DNA from: Anderseniella sp963759095
GTDB taxonomy: Bacteria; Pseudomonadota; Alphaproteobacteria; Rhizobiales; Aestuariivirgaceae
Direction of reading: 5' to 3'
Assembly (NCBI GenBank): GCA_963759095.1
Contig: CAVWYF010000037.1
Coordinates: forward strand, 32,400 to 96,399
DNA length: 64,000 nt
Shown: in pieces, positions 35,822 to 45,003 of the stretch
Layout of the letters: the number at the start of each line of letters is the position of its first letter
Position numbering within the stretch: position 1 is the first letter of the stretch
Program-made: the position numbers and the translations under genes
The notes under the pieces: generated by a model
Database searches by the model: none
Told to the model about the DNA's origin: nothing
What the model saw: the letters and a program-made list of their open reading frames with translations, nothing else

Positions 35822-36190
35822 ATGCTAAACTATCTTACGCTCATTTTTGGCTGTCAGCTTGTGGGGGAGTTGGTAACGCGGGCATTAGCGATCCCGGTGC
35901 CCGGTCCCGTGCTGGGCATGGTCATCTTGTTTCTCTTGCTCGTGTTTCGAGGGTCCATTCCCGAGAAGCTTTCAGCAACGACAGATGGTTTGCTCGGCCA
36001 TCTCTCGTTGCTATTCGTCCCGGCCGGTGTCGGTGTCATGCTTCATTTTCCGCTGCTGGGAGATGACTGGATTGCCATCACCGTGGCGCTAGTTGTCAGC
36101 ACTGTTTTGACAATTGCCGTTACTGCCCTGATGATGTCGCGGCTCGCAAAGCATGCCGCAACACCCGGCAGCACCGGCATGGGAGATTGA
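35822..36190 (+). CDS. lrgA: CidA/LrgA family membrane protein
   Basis: 122 residues; start at 35822 with GGAGG eight bases upstream. Four membrane segments, with PVPGPVLGMVILFLLL as the family signature and LLFVPAGVGVMLHFPLL. LrgA/CidA proteins are holin-like and linked to control of murein hydrolases and to overflow-metabolite handling. It is followed after 6 bases by lrgB. As a pair between two IS elements it looks like a mobile cargo unit. Confidence 0.9.
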   Translation: MLNYLTLIFGCQLVGELVTRALAIPVPGPVLGMVILFLLLVFRGSIPEKLSATTDGLLGHLSLLFVPAGVGVMLHFPLLGDDWIAITVALVVSTVLTIAVTALMMSRLAKHAATPGSTGMGD

Positions 36191-36196
36191 CCAAGA

Positions 36197-36913
36197 ATGG
36201 CCGAGTTACGTGATATCTGGGTTTACCTCAGCGCATCACCGCTGCTGCATCTGACGTTGACCTTGGCGGCATTTCAATTCGGAACATGGGTCTACACCAA
36301 GAGCAATCTGAATCCGTTGCTCAATCCCGTTTTGATCGCCGTCGTAATCATCGTTGCCGTTCTGCTCGCAACACACACAAACTATCAGGAATACTTTGAA
36401 GGCGCACAGTTTGTGCATTTCCTGCTCGGCCCAGCCACTGTTGCACTGGCGATACCGATGTTTCGGCAGTTTGACAAAGTCCGACGGTCAGCAATTGCCA
36501 TCATCGCCAGCGTTGTGACCGGTTCCGTGACTGCGATCGCCTCGGCGCTGGGTGTTGGTTATGTGCTCGGCGCTTCCAGCGATGCGCTGATCTCGCTGGC
36601 TACAAAATCTGTCACTGCACCAGTGGCTATGGGCATCTCGGAGCAGCTGGGAGGCCTGCCCTCTTTGACCGCTGTATTGGTGATTGTGACCGGAATCCTG
36701 GGTGCAATGATCGGGCCGGTGATCTTGAACCTGATTGGCGTGAAGGATTGGCCTGCCCGCGGCCTGGCGATTGGGACGGCGAGTCACGGCATTGGCACTG
36801 CCCGAGCGTTGCAGGTCGATGAGCTCGCGGGGGCATTCTCCGGCTTGGCGATGGGTCTGAACGCTTTGGCCACGGCGATTCTTCTACCGATCATTTGGCA
36901 ACTGATATTCTAG
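36197..36913 (+). CDS. lrgB: LrgB family membrane protein
   Basis: 238 residues with about six or seven membrane segments. KSVTAPVAMGISEQLGGLPS and GTASHGIGTARALQVDE are the conserved LrgB/CidB motifs. It probably forms a two-component membrane channel or exporter with LrgA, as plant and bacterial homologues that move glycolate or pyruvate do. A GlcD-like oxidase lies 4 kb further on in the island, an interesting but unproven link. Confidence 0.9.
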   Translation: MAELRDIWVYLSASPLLHLTLTLAAFQFGTWVYTKSNLNPLLNPVLIAVVIIVAVLLATHTNYQEYFEGAQFVHFLLGPATVALAIPMFRQFDKVRRSAIAIIASVVTGSVTAIASALGVGYVLGASSDALISLATKSVTAPVAMGISEQLGGLPSLTAVLVIVTGILGAMIGPVILNLIGVKDWPARGLAIGTASHGIGTARALQVDELAGAFSGLAMGLNALATAILLPIIWQLIF

Positions 36914-36943
36914 GAGTGCGCGAGCAAGCCAATGTCCGGACCT

Positions 36944-38492
36944 GGCATATTCCGTTGAAAAAGGCGCTAACTGAACGGGAGTGAAGGGGGTTTTTAATTG
37001 AGCGTGCTGTGGCCTTGGTTGCCTCAACTCATTGTTTGTTGTGCGGGGATAAGTTTCGCGAGCTTTCTGAGGTTCTGGGCGGTTGCAGCGAGGTGGATTT
37101 CGTCTTTTACGCCGCATGGTCCGCGTAATCGCAGTCGCCCCAGGCCTAGAATGCGCTTGAGATGTGCGAACAGCATCTCGACCTTTTTTCGCAGCTTACA
37201 CGAGATGGCATAGTCCACTGTCTGGGTGATCTTGCGCGCGACATCGCGGGAAGGCTCATAGATGGATCGGGTCACCTTGCGTTGCGGTTCTTTCGGGCAA
37301 CACCGGGACTTCAACTGGCAGGCATCGCAGTCTGCCTTGCGCGCGCGGTAGCGCAAGATACCGTCTTTGTCGGGTTTTGTGGTTCTCGGTGTGGTGAAAG
37401 CGCGACGGCTTTGTTTGAGTTCCTTCCCACCCGGACAGATATAAGCATCATTGTCGACATCATAGGTGAAGTCGGCCCGCTCGAAAGTTCCATCGGTGCG
37501 TCCAGATTTGTCGACAACCGGAATGTGAGGAGCGATACCACGCTTCTGAACAAGCCAATCAAGCAGCGGCCCTGTGCCATAGGCCGTGTCTGCAATCATA
37601 CGTTCTGGGTTGATGTCGAAGGTGTCTTTGGTTCTGTCGAGCATGGTTTGCATTGCACCAAGTTCGGCCTGTCGGACTGAGCGGCTGGCTTCAACATCGA
37701 GGATCACCGCATGGTCGGTATCAATCATGTAATTGGCGGAATAGGCGAAGAAGGCAGGTCCTTTGCGCGCTGCCGTCCACTGTGATGCCGGGTCTGAGTG
37801 GGATGTGAACTTCGGCTGCACCGGTGTAGCAGCACCAAAAGCTGCCTCATCCAGTGTCGCCAGATATTCGCGCACAGCACGCGGGGCATCTTCAGGATCA
37901 ATCTTGTCCGGTTCCCATTCTTCTTTCGGAGTGGAGTTCTGCCGGTTGGTATCGGCTTCGATCAGACTGGCATCGACAGCTAGACGCTGGCCGCTGACCA
38001 AGCCTTCGGCAATGCAGCGAGCAACCACCGTCTCAAACACATGGCGTAATAGATCGCTGTCCCTGAACCGACCATGCCGGTTTTTGGAAAACGTGGAATG
38101 ATCCGGAACAGCATCTCCCAGATCAAGGCGGCAGAACCAGCGGTAGCCCAGGTTGAGATGAACCTCTTCGCACAGGCGTCGTTCTGAACGGATGCCCATG
38201 CAATAGCCAACCAGCAACATGCGGATCATCAGCTCAGGATCAACCGAAGGTCTGCCAGTCGAACTGTAGAAAGGCGACAGATAGGTCCGAATATCTGAAA
38301 GATCCACGAAACGATCTATCGAACGGAGCAAATGATCTTGAGGAACGTGATCTTCAAGGCAGAACTCATAAAACAGCGCCGCCTGTGCTTCCTGACGTGG
38401 GCCCATCATTGTCTTCAATCTCCCAAATCATTTGCGAAATTGAATCAGCAATCAAACCGTAAAACAAGGAGAGTTTTTCAACGGAATAGACC
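36944..38492 (-). mobile_element. IS1182-family insertion sequence
   Basis: The ends carry inverted repeats around TATTCCGTTGAAAAA (36948-36962 and complement at 38474-38488), extending to about 19 bases with two mismatches. Length is about 1.55 kb, with one intact transposase on the minus strand. Confidence 0.85.
37024..38409 (-). CDS. IS1182-family transposase
   Basis: 461 residues from the ATG at 38409 (MMGPRQEAQAALFYEFCLED). GRPSVDPELMIRMLLVGYCM and ERRLCEEVHLNLGYRWFC form the conserved N-terminal region. The DDE core includes LAVDASLIEAD, MIADTAYGTG and the C-terminal FAHLKRILGLGRLRLRG. A Cys-rich segment (CDACQLKSRCC) between is typical of IS1182. The protein appears intact. Confidence 0.92.
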   Translation of the reverse strand: MMGPRQEAQAALFYEFCLEDHVPQDHLLRSIDRFVDLSDIRTYLSPFYSSTGRPSVDPELMIRMLLVGYCMGIRSERRLCEEVHLNLGYRWFCRLDLGDAVPDHSTFSKNRHGRFRDSDLLRHVFETVVARCIAEGLVSGQRLAVDASLIEADTNRQNSTPKEEWEPDKIDPEDAPRAVREYLATLDEAAFGAATPVQPKFTSHSDPASQWTAARKGPAFFAYSANYMIDTDHAVILDVEASRSVRQAELGAMQTMLDRTKDTFDINPERMIADTAYGTGPLLDWLVQKRGIAPHIPVVDKSGRTDGTFERADFTYDVDNDAYICPGGKELKQSRRAFTTPRTTKPDKDGILRYRARKADCDACQLKSRCCPKEPQRKVTRSIYEPSRDVARKITQTVDYAISCKLRKKVEMLFAHLKRILGLGRLRLRGPCGVKDEIHLAATAQNLRKLAKLIPAQQTMS

Positions 38493-38719
38493 CCAACCGG
38501 AAGTTGGAACAGACGTAGTGCCGTGCGGGCATACCCTTAAATTCATCGCCTGCTGTCTAATAGGACCATGCTGCGACAGACGATCAGCCTAGGTCGGAAA
38601 AAGCAGCGCCCCGCACTACCAAATTCAATTTTTTTGGTAGACCCTTAAGATGTGGTACACTGCTAAGGAGCGTCAAGCCATTTTGAAGACAAAATTCGAA
38701 TATCTGAAAGAGGCTTCTG

Positions 38720-39439
38720 GTGACTGTTATTGCGATGCCAAGGGAGATGGCCACTCGAGGTAAAGATGTGGCGCTTGGCGTGGCCAAGGAATTGGGATTA
38801 CAGGTTGTTCACCGTGAGTTGGTGGAGCGCGACATTGCCGAGCGAATGGACGTTAATCGGAGTACAGTCCATCAGTTCCTGGAAGGAACGCCGCGGCTTT
38901 GGGATCGATGGAAGCTGGATCCAAAAAAGCTTTATCGCCAAACCGCGCAAGAGATGCTTGAGCTTGCGGAAAAAGGAAACGTCCTGATCCGGGGATGGGG
39001 CGCCGTATCGTTACTGCGAAGCGTACCTCACGTTCTTTGTATTCGCGTTTGTGCTCCGATGGATTTTCGCATTAAGGTTTTGATGGAACGTCTGGACCTC
39101 GATTCCGAAAAAGTTGCCAGAAATGAAATCGTGAAAAACGACAAGGCGCACGAACGTTCGGCAAGCCTCAGAAATGTTTCTGGCTGGACAAATGCAACGA
39201 ACTTCGACCTCGTATTAAACACAGAGCGGGTTCAAGTCGCTCATTGTGTAGAACAGATCAACCAACTCGCCGCCAGTAACGCTTTTTCTGAAACATCGGA
39301 GTCTGCGCAGGTTCTTTCGGACATGCTGACGAAAACTCGTATCCGGAATGCACTGTCACTCAAAGAAGACGCCGAAATTCTCGATCGTGACCCCAACCAC
39401 CATTTGAGACCGATTAGAAGACCGAGGAGAACCAGTTAG
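38720..39439 (+). CDS. Cytidylate kinase-like family protein (copy 1)
   Basis: 239 residues from a GTG with AGAGG six bases upstream. MTVIAMPREMATRGKDVALG corresponds to the Cytidylate_kin2 P-loop region, where the usual SREYGSGG loop reads PREMATRGKD. VVHRELVERDIAERM, LAEKGNVLIRGWGAVSLLR and VLCIRVCAPMDFRIKVLMER follow the family order. The second island copy at 45540 shares this layout. The altered phosphate loop makes NMP kinase activity uncertain; a nucleotide-binding regulatory role is possible. The final 40 residues are basic and have no BON domain, unlike copy 2. Confidence 0.8.
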   Translation: MTVIAMPREMATRGKDVALGVAKELGLQVVHRELVERDIAERMDVNRSTVHQFLEGTPRLWDRWKLDPKKLYRQTAQEMLELAEKGNVLIRGWGAVSLLRSVPHVLCIRVCAPMDFRIKVLMERLDLDSEKVARNEIVKNDKAHERSASLRNVSGWTNATNFDLVLNTERVQVAHCVEQINQLAASNAFSETSESAQVLSDMLTKTRIRNALSLKEDAEILDRDPNHHLRPIRRPRRTS

Positions 39440-39870
39440 CGACGGCCTATCGATGATGTGCTTTTCGATGGAAATGAAATTCGTCACAGTTGATGGGTCT
39501 GTGGTGATGAGCCGCCCCACCTGATTGGTCCAGTTTGAACGTTAGTTCACTCCAGTACAAAACGGCCGTGCCAAAACCATGATGAACATCGGCACGGTAA
39601 ATCACGCCACTTGTCAAAATGAACCGATTCATAAGTCCAAAAAGCACCGCTGTCAGAAAGAGGTTCATTGCGGAGTTCATAGTCATAATTGATACTTTTT
39701 TCATTGTGGTAATGGCAGCTAATGGCACAAAGCAGTCTATCCGGCCTCGCTTCCAAGTAGTCCGCTGTGCCCTTGATAACCGACACTGATCACCAAACCC
39801 CCTAGCACCGCCGTTTAGTCAACGTCGATGCAACTTGCGCGGCGGCCAGTTGGACTGATAATCTCCATCA
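39440..39870. other. Intergenic region, no gene recognised
   Basis: About 430 bases. Minus-strand frames of 79 and 93 codons overlap here; neither shows a known domain and their composition (many His, Trp and Cys) does not look like a normal protein. Confidence 0.4.
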
Positions 39871-40368
39871 GTGAAGTTCGACAAGTTGGCCGAAGAGGAT
39901 GCAGAAAAATGGCAACGTACGAATGCGAAAAATGCCATCGGCTATCGTGGCACATTCCGTGATAGTTGTCTGGACATTGTTGGAGCTGTTGGAGCTGACG
40001 TCGACGATCACACCATTATGGTCGGCACATCTTACTCGTTCTCTGGTGACCTGATTACGGTTGATCGTCAGGGTGCTACACTCGACACGCCAGACTTCAA
40101 CCATAGCTGCCAGACAATAGGAGGATCAGATCGTCGCCTGAAGACGGACATCACTGAACTCGGTCAGACCGAAGACGGCATCAAGCTCTATAGCTGGAAG
40201 TACAAGTCTGACCCTGTAACCACATGGGTCGGAGTGATGGCTCAGGACCTCGAGACAACACATCCTGAAGCTCTGGTCATTGGCGCTGATAACTTCTATC
40301 GCGTGAACTACTCCAAACTGGGCGTCCGCATGATGACGCTGGAACAGTGGAACGCCAGATACATGTAA
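39871..40368 (+). CDS. Tail-fibre-type protein with C-terminal S74 chaperone-like domain
   Basis: 165 residues from a GTG at 39871. The last ~70 residues, GGSDRRLKTDITELGQTEDG then YSWKYKSD and WVGVMAQDLETTHPEALV, match the intramolecular chaperone/peptidase S74 domain found at the end of phage tail spikes. The N-terminal ~90 residues have no known pattern and are too short for a spike shaft, so this is either a small stand-alone S74 protein or the tail end of a lost fibre gene. A strong terminator follows 28 bases downstream. Confidence 0.75.
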   Translation: MKFDKLAEEDAEKWQRTNAKNAIGYRGTFRDSCLDIVGAVGADVDDHTIMVGTSYSFSGDLITVDRQGATLDTPDFNHSCQTIGGSDRRLKTDITELGQTEDGIKLYSWKYKSDPVTTWVGVMAQDLETTHPEALVIGADNFYRVNYSKLGVRMMTLEQWNARYM

Positions 40369-40396
40369 ATCAGAACACAAATTTCCCTGATACTGA

Positions 40397-40430
40397 CCCC
40401 GGATGCCTGATGTGGCGTCCGGGGTTTTTT
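40397..40430 (+). terminator. Rho-independent terminator after the S74 gene
   Basis: Stem CCCCGGATGCC pairing with GGCGTCCGGGG (11 bp with one G-U pair), loop TGATGT, then six T residues. Confidence 0.9.
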
Positions 40431-40459
40431 GATGAAGCCTGTTGGTCGCAGTGTCGCTA

Positions 40460-40580
40460 TTTCAGTGATGCCGCCAGCTTCAAAACATCACGTCTACACG
40501 CAAGGATTTAAAGGGCATTTGATTTTCGGGTGGTCAGGTCCCAGACAGGCAAGTTTGATCTGAAATCGCACGTGTAGAGC
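40460..40580. repeat. Island intergenic repeat family 1, copy B
   Basis: GATGCCGCCAGCTTCAAAAC then ATCACGTCTACACGCA, and further on GGTGGTCAGGTCCCAGACAG then GCAAGTTTGATCTGAAAT. These blocks are in the same order as in copies C, D and E, but this copy is more diverged in the middle. Confidence 0.65.
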
Positions 40581-40627
40581 AGATCTTTAGATGGTCTGCA
40601 GATTTGACAGGCATGGCTCAATGCAAT

Positions 40628-40843
40628 CTACGACATCTTTGCCCTTCTGATTAGATAGCGAGTAAGGCCTGCCGCCAGCAGGATAATGCCCAAAAAGGTC
40701 AACATGAATGACAACGGCAAGAAGAAGCTCTCCTGCACCACGTTGTTCTCATCCAGCCGTCCTCCATAAAATATCTGCTCGAATGCCCCACACATTATAC
40801 CGGCAATCACGAAGGCAATTCCTGTTAGCATGAATTTCGACAT
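40628..40843 (-). CDS. DUF3955 family small membrane protein
   Basis: 71 residues; start at 40843 with AGGAGCGAGGG just upstream. Two membrane segments (residues ~5-25 and ~44-65) flank GGRLDENNVVQESFFLPLSF, the conserved centre of DUF3955 proteins. Function is unknown. It stands alone and divergent from the GlcD-like gene. Confidence 0.75.
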   Translation of the reverse strand: MSKFMLTGIAFVIAGIMCGAFEQIFYGGRLDENNVVQESFFLPLSFMLTFLGIILLAAGLTRYLIRRAKMS

Positions 40844-40944
40844 TGACCCTCGCTCCTGCTCATATCGCAAATCACCTCGACGCCGTGCCTGATATTGCCT
40901 GAGGTCCAAACCCGCTGTGCACTAAAGTAAGAAATGGCGTATAC

Positions 40945-42357
40945 ATGTTCATCAGAATGAAGAGTGGAACACTGCGTAAGATGGAACTCGGTTCTTTTCT
41001 AAATACACTGGAGCTTGGCGTGAACGGGGCTGTTCACCGTGGCCAGAGCGCCAGAGATATCCACGGAAGAGACGAAAGCTTTTTTGATCTAGCCCCACCA
41101 GATGCAGTTTTCACACCGGAAAGTGCGGAAGACGCGGCGAAGGCGGTAGCACTTTGTGCTGAAGCAGGTGTGCCGGTTATACCTTTCGGAGTTGGCTCGG
41201 GACAGGAAGGCGGCGTAATCGCCACACATGGTGGAGTATCGATTGATACGTCTGCGCTGAACCGCATTCTGGAAATCAACACCGAAGATATGGAGTGTTT
41301 GGTTGAGGCGGGCGTAACCCGCCTTCAGCTGGAAGCGGAGCTGCGTTCCACAGGGCTGTTTTTCCCGGTCGATCCGGGTGCCGACGCGTCGATTGGCGGA
41401 ATGGTGGCGACCGGTGCGTCGGGTACGACTGCACCACTTTACGGCTCGATGCCCGAGAATGTTCTTGCACTAGAGGTTGTCTTGGCTAACGGGAGTATCA
41501 TTCAAACTGGCAGCCGCGCACGCAAGTCTTCCTCCGGTTACAACCTGACGCAATTGTTTGTGGCGTCTGAAGGAACGCTTGGTCTGGTAACCAAGATACG
41601 CGTCAAGTTGCATCCGCAGCCCGAGTGCCGTGTCGCGCTAAAAGCGAATTTCGATAATGTGAGGGAGGCCGTAAGTGCCGTCTCAATGCTGCGGGCCTCT
41701 GGATTGCCCCTCGCACGAGCCGAGTTGATGAACGCAACCCTGATGCGTGGTATTGCCATTCACAATAAGGAGATATTTCAGGACAAACATCTGCTTTGCC
41801 TGGAGTTTCACGCGGATCAAAATGGCGTTTTAGCGCTAGTTGAGATGGCAAAAGACATCGTCGTCGAATTTGGTGGTGCGCAGATTGAAGCAGTTTCTCG
41901 GGCAGAAGACCTCTCTAAGATCTGGCACGCACGCCACAGCGCCTCCGAAGCCGAAAAACTTCTTCGTCCTGGTGCCCAAGTTATTGTGACAGATGTTTGC
42001 GTGCCGGTCTCTTGTTTAGCTGAGATTATCGATATGGCTGAGAAAAAGCTGGAGGCAGCGTCGTTGCTTGCGCCACTTTGCGGACATGTGGGCGATGGAA
42101 ATTTTCATTATGCGCTTTTGGTCAATGTTGATGACAAGGAAGAATTAGTCCGCGCTTCCGAATTCAAGACTTGGCTAGCAGAGATGGCGCTCAAGATGGG
42201 TGGCGTAATTTCTGGCGAACACGGCATTGGATTGGGTAAGCGCCACCTTATGCAAGCAGCGCATGGTCCGGCGCTATGCGCTATGCGCGCGATCAAAGGA
42301 GCACTTGATCCTGATGGCATTTTCAATCCTGGAAAGGTCTTTCCGCATGACAGTTGA
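40945..42357 (+). CDS. FAD-linked D-2-hydroxyacid oxidase (GlcD / D-lactate dehydrogenase type)
   Basis: Up to 470 residues; starts at 40945, 40957 or 40981 are possible. The FAD-binding PCMH domain has VPVIPFGVGSGQEGGVI, DPGADASIGGMVATGASGTT and SSSGYNLTQLFVASEGTLGL. The C-terminal oxidase domain has CGHVGDGNFHYALLV and GVISGEHGIGLGKR, which include the metal/substrate His residues. It would oxidise D-lactate or glycolate, passing electrons to cytochrome c or quinone. GlcE and GlcF partners are absent, which favours the single-subunit D-lactate dehydrogenase (cytochrome) type. Confidence 0.88.
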   Translation: MFIRMKSGTLRKMELGSFLNTLELGVNGAVHRGQSARDIHGRDESFFDLAPPDAVFTPESAEDAAKAVALCAEAGVPVIPFGVGSGQEGGVIATHGGVSIDTSALNRILEINTEDMECLVEAGVTRLQLEAELRSTGLFFPVDPGADASIGGMVATGASGTTAPLYGSMPENVLALEVVLANGSIIQTGSRARKSSSGYNLTQLFVASEGTLGLVTKIRVKLHPQPECRVALKANFDNVREAVSAVSMLRASGLPLARAELMNATLMRGIAIHNKEIFQDKHLLCLEFHADQNGVLALVEMAKDIVVEFGGAQIEAVSRAEDLSKIWHARHSASEAEKLLRPGAQVIVTDVCVPVSCLAEIIDMAEKKLEAASLLAPLCGHVGDGNFHYALLVNVDDKEELVRASEFKTWLAEMALKMGGVISGEHGIGLGKRHLMQAAHGPALCAMRAIKGALDPDGIFNPGKVFPHDS

Positions 42358-42424
42358 ACAATACGAATTCCGTAGACATTACGGCGGCGCATCTAGATCC
42401 GCCGTCAGCTCAAGAAACGCGAAA

Positions 42425-42625
42425 GCCTAATGTACCTGCGACACCGAAAACGCTCTGTACGGTCGCACCGCGGATCGGGAATTGGCATTTAAATGTGACC
42501 CACACCCTCACAAGCCTCAGGCCTAAAGTCCACACGCATGGTTTCGGACGGAACTGCTGTTTCATGTAGTCAAGTGCCAGACGGGCGGGTTCAGCGTGAA
42601 ACCGGGCTGTGGTAGAAGTCACAAA
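42425..42625. repeat. Island intergenic repeat family 1, copy C (long)
   Basis: Contains CGAAAACGCTCTGTACGGTC then GCACCGCGGATCGGGAATTG, CAAGCCTCAGGCCTAAAGTC, CACACGCATGGTTTCGGACG and a degenerate third block. Its first ~120 bases are nearly identical to 46576-46695. It fills the gap between the GlcD-like and DUF2238 genes. Confidence 0.85.
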
Positions 42626-42662
42626 TACGTTCAACGGAACTGATTAATCGCGACGGGGATGC

Positions 42663-43343
42663 ATGCGACTGTCTCACTTTCGATACGCAATGCTTCTTGC
42701 GCTTCTGTTTCTGGGAGTTTGGATTGCGTCTGCGAGTGATCCTCTGTTTCCGGCGGATTGGCTGCTTGAGAATGCCTTGGTGTTTGTATTCGTGGCGGCT
42801 CTGGCGATCTCTTGGCGATGGTTCGTGTTTTCCCGCGTATCAATGACGCTGATCTTCCTGTTTCTCTGCCTTCATGAGATTGGAGCGCACTATACATACT
42901 CGCATGTGCCTTACGATGACTGGTTCCGGTCACTAACGGGCCGCTCGGTTAATGAGGCGATGGGTTGGAAGCGCAATCATTTCGACCGCGCTATCCATTT
43001 CGCCTATGGCCTGCTTTTAGCTTATCCAATCCGGGAAATATTTCTGCGGATTGCAAATGTCAGAGGCTTCTGGGGCTACTTCCTGCCGCTCAGCCTCACG
43101 ATGTCAACGTCAATGGCATACGAGTTGATCGAGTGGGGTGCTGCAGAATTGTTGGGCGGCGATCTCGGCATGGCCTATCTTGGAACTCAAGGAGATGTCT
43201 GGGACGGCCACAAGGATATGGCCCTAGCAGCGCTTGGAGCGTTGTTGGCTATGTTGATCACCGCCGGCATCAATGCCTCTTTACAGGCAGACTTTGTCAG
43301 GGAATGGGTCAATAGCTTACGCATAAAGCGGCGAGAACCATAA
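42663..43343 (+). CDS. DUF2238 (YjdF-like) membrane protein
   Basis: 226 residues with about six membrane segments. FLCLHEIGAHYTYSHVPYDD, NHFDRAIHFAYGLLLAYPIR, ELIEWGAAELLG and LGTQGDVWDGHKDMALAALG are the conserved DUF2238 motifs with several His, Asp and Glu residues inside the membrane region. Biochemical function is unknown. Length is normal for the family and the gene looks intact. Confidence 0.88.
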   Translation: MRLSHFRYAMLLALLFLGVWIASASDPLFPADWLLENALVFVFVAALAISWRWFVFSRVSMTLIFLFLCLHEIGAHYTYSHVPYDDWFRSLTGRSVNEAMGWKRNHFDRAIHFAYGLLLAYPIREIFLRIANVRGFWGYFLPLSLTMSTSMAYELIEWGAAELLGGDLGMAYLGTQGDVWDGHKDMALAALGALLAMLITAGINASLQADFVREWVNSLRIKRREP

Positions 43344-43364
43344 CCTGCGACCAATAAATCCTAC

Positions 43365-43402
43365 ACGACTCCACCAGCGCGCGCGGGACAGCGATAGCAG
43401 GC
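43365..43402. repeat. Island intergenic repeat family 2, partial copy
   Basis: ACGACTCCACCAGCGCGCGC shares the start of the blocks at 32655 and 45170, then diverges. Confidence 0.5.
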
Positions 43403-43459
43403 TACAGTAGGTGCAGGGTCAATTTGCCTGAAAAAGCGGGTTGTCTACGGGGACCTTAA

Positions 43460-43912
43460 TTATGCCGCTCGTTGAATGTTCTCCAACAGCTTCGCGACCA
43501 TTTTGGGTTCCACCTTTTCCGCAGCCGCACAATAGCTCCGACACTCTGATAAGAAAGCGACACAAACCAATCTTGTTTTCATGCACATTATTATCAATTG
43601 GTCGCAGTCATCGGTGATAGAAGAAGCTGCGCCTTTTCGGAGACGTGATTTGCTCAATGCAGAGATTTTTGCGAGCTGCATGGCACCATACATGCCCGCA
43701 GTCCCTGTCAGTTTATGTGCAATGTACTTCAAACCGGCGTGATCTTGCGAAGCTCTGGCCTGTTGCAGTCTGCTGATGGTGTTGTCGAGCATGCCGACAA
43801 ACTCGTCTAACAGCTCCAAGGCGATATCAGACCCGAACGCATCGAAGAGCTGATGAACAATTTGCTCTTCCAGAAACCTATTCTCACAAACGATATGCAG
43901 CGATGTTTTCAT
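43460..43912 (-). CDS. Hpt-domain phosphotransfer protein
   Basis: 150 residues from the ATG at 43912. Residues ~20-110 form a helical Hpt domain; YIAHKLTGTAGMYGAMQLAK carries the phosphorylated His in the A-H-K-L-x-G motif. There is no kinase or receiver domain in the protein or next to it, so it would work as a separate shuttle with a host phosphorelay. Four Cys residues in the C-terminal third are unusual for Hpt proteins. Confidence 0.8.
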   Translation of the reverse strand: MKTSLHIVCENRFLEEQIVHQLFDAFGSDIALELLDEFVGMLDNTISRLQQARASQDHAGLKYIAHKLTGTAGMYGAMQLAKISALSKSRLRKGAASSITDDCDQLIIMCMKTRLVCVAFLSECRSYCAAAEKVEPKMVAKLLENIQRAA

Positions 43913-44086
43913 GCATATAGCTCTAGCAACTAGAAACAAACGAACCGCAAAGGTTCATCTGGTAATTCGCCAAGTTCCATAGACGCCGTGTTAACTCGCT
44001 ACTTCAAACTGGCGACCCAATCAGTTTGTTGTTAGGTTTTTGATTGTACTATTCGCCGTCTACATGGATTACGGCGGCCATAGACA

Positions 44087-44308
44087 ATGAGAATGACAAT
44101 CAGAGAGTTGCGGACACTGTTGGCTGACTTGCCACCAGGAGCAGAGGCGAGGATTTCCAATGAGGTGTATGCCATCCTCTTTCCACCTGGGAAGCCAAAC
44201 ATGAATGCCCAAGTGCATTGCTGTCAATTTGCAGAAGTCCACGGTTGCACGGTAAAGGACAACCCCGACGGCAAGGAAGTGGTATTTTTCAAAGATGCAG
44301 CAGGCTGA
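44087..44308 (+). CDS. Small hypothetical protein, 73 aa
   Basis: Starts MRMTIRELRTLLADLPPGAE and continues ARISNEVYAILFPPG, resembling small phage/plasmid proteins with an 'IxELxxLLxxLPPxAxV' opening. A second ATG at 44093 is possible. No operon partner. Composition and pattern support a real gene; function is unknown. Confidence 0.5.
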   Translation: MRMTIRELRTLLADLPPGAEARISNEVYAILFPPGKPNMNAQVHCCQFAEVHGCTVKDNPDGKEVVFFKDAAG

Positions 44309-44451
44309 CTTCGCGATTGGTAGACGACGCAAGCCGCAAGCACGCTACCGAGTGCAGTTCACTCTATGGACCCGTGCCTTGGCGCGGGCTTGTAGGAACC
44401 AGTATGGGTTCGAACAGTACTCACTTCTCAGGCAGTCAGTAACCGGTGGCA

Positions 44452-44658
44452 TCAATCGTCTATCATAGCCAATGCGGCTTTCCGATCTCCGGGTTTCAAT
44501 TTAAGAAACAATGCGCGGGCTTTCTTGATGTCTCGCTCGGAACCATTCTCGGCGGCCTCTCTCAGGGCAACAGTCGTAGAATGATCCGCGCCGCAGATGA
44601 AAGCCAAAGCCTTGGCCAAGCGCCCTAAAGCTGCACGGTCGATCGTTGTCTCATCCAT
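44452..44658 (-). CDS. Small hypothetical protein, 68 aa
   Basis: The ATG at 44658 has GAGG eight bases upstream; an ATG at 44667 is closer to it. The protein is MDETTIDRAALGRLAKALAF, ICGADHSTTVALREAAENGS, then a basic tail ending KAALAMIDD. It is probably all-helical and soluble. I do not recognise a family. Confidence 0.5.
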   Translation of the reverse strand: MDETTIDRAALGRLAKALAFICGADHSTTVALREAAENGSERDIKKARALFLKLKPGDRKAALAMIDD

Positions 44659-44829
44659 TTGCTTCATCCTCACAGCGTGATACCAACCATGTCTCATAAA
44701 ACAACCGCCGGTCAGTGTTGCGTCAAGCCCAAGCCTGACTTCCTGCACTATACAATGGCGAACATGGCATCGTTTGAGAAACTCAGCGCAGTCACAACTG
44801 AGTTTGATTATGAGCGTACCATCTGACCC

Positions 44830-45003
44830 AGATGGCATCGCCAGCCGCAAAACCACCCCTGTGGAAGCATGGTTTCGGACGGAACACGCTCCTCAGGTGG
44901 TCCGGCACCAGACAGGCTGGTTCGATCTGAAACCGTGCTGTGGGAAGTCTCTGGGTAGGTATAAATGGCGAAGGCCGCCAAGGAGGGGTAACCCGGCGGC
45001 CTT
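44830..45003. repeat. Island intergenic repeat family 1, copy D, ending in a hairpin
   Basis: GATGGCATCGCCAGCCGCAA, then GGTTTCGGACGGAACACGCT, GGTGGTCCGGCACCAGACAG, GCTGGTTCGATCTGAAACCG and TGCTGTGGGAAG. A 9-bp stem AAGGCCGCC/GGCGGCCTT at 44971-45003 closes the element. GGTTTC near the start and GAAACC near the end can pair. The rest of the gap, 44668-45539, holds repeat family 2 and no gene. Confidence 0.75.

Noticed and set aside
39447..39786. Two minus-strand frames of 93 and 79 codons
   Set aside because: They overlap each other in different frames, have odd composition and no recognisable pattern.
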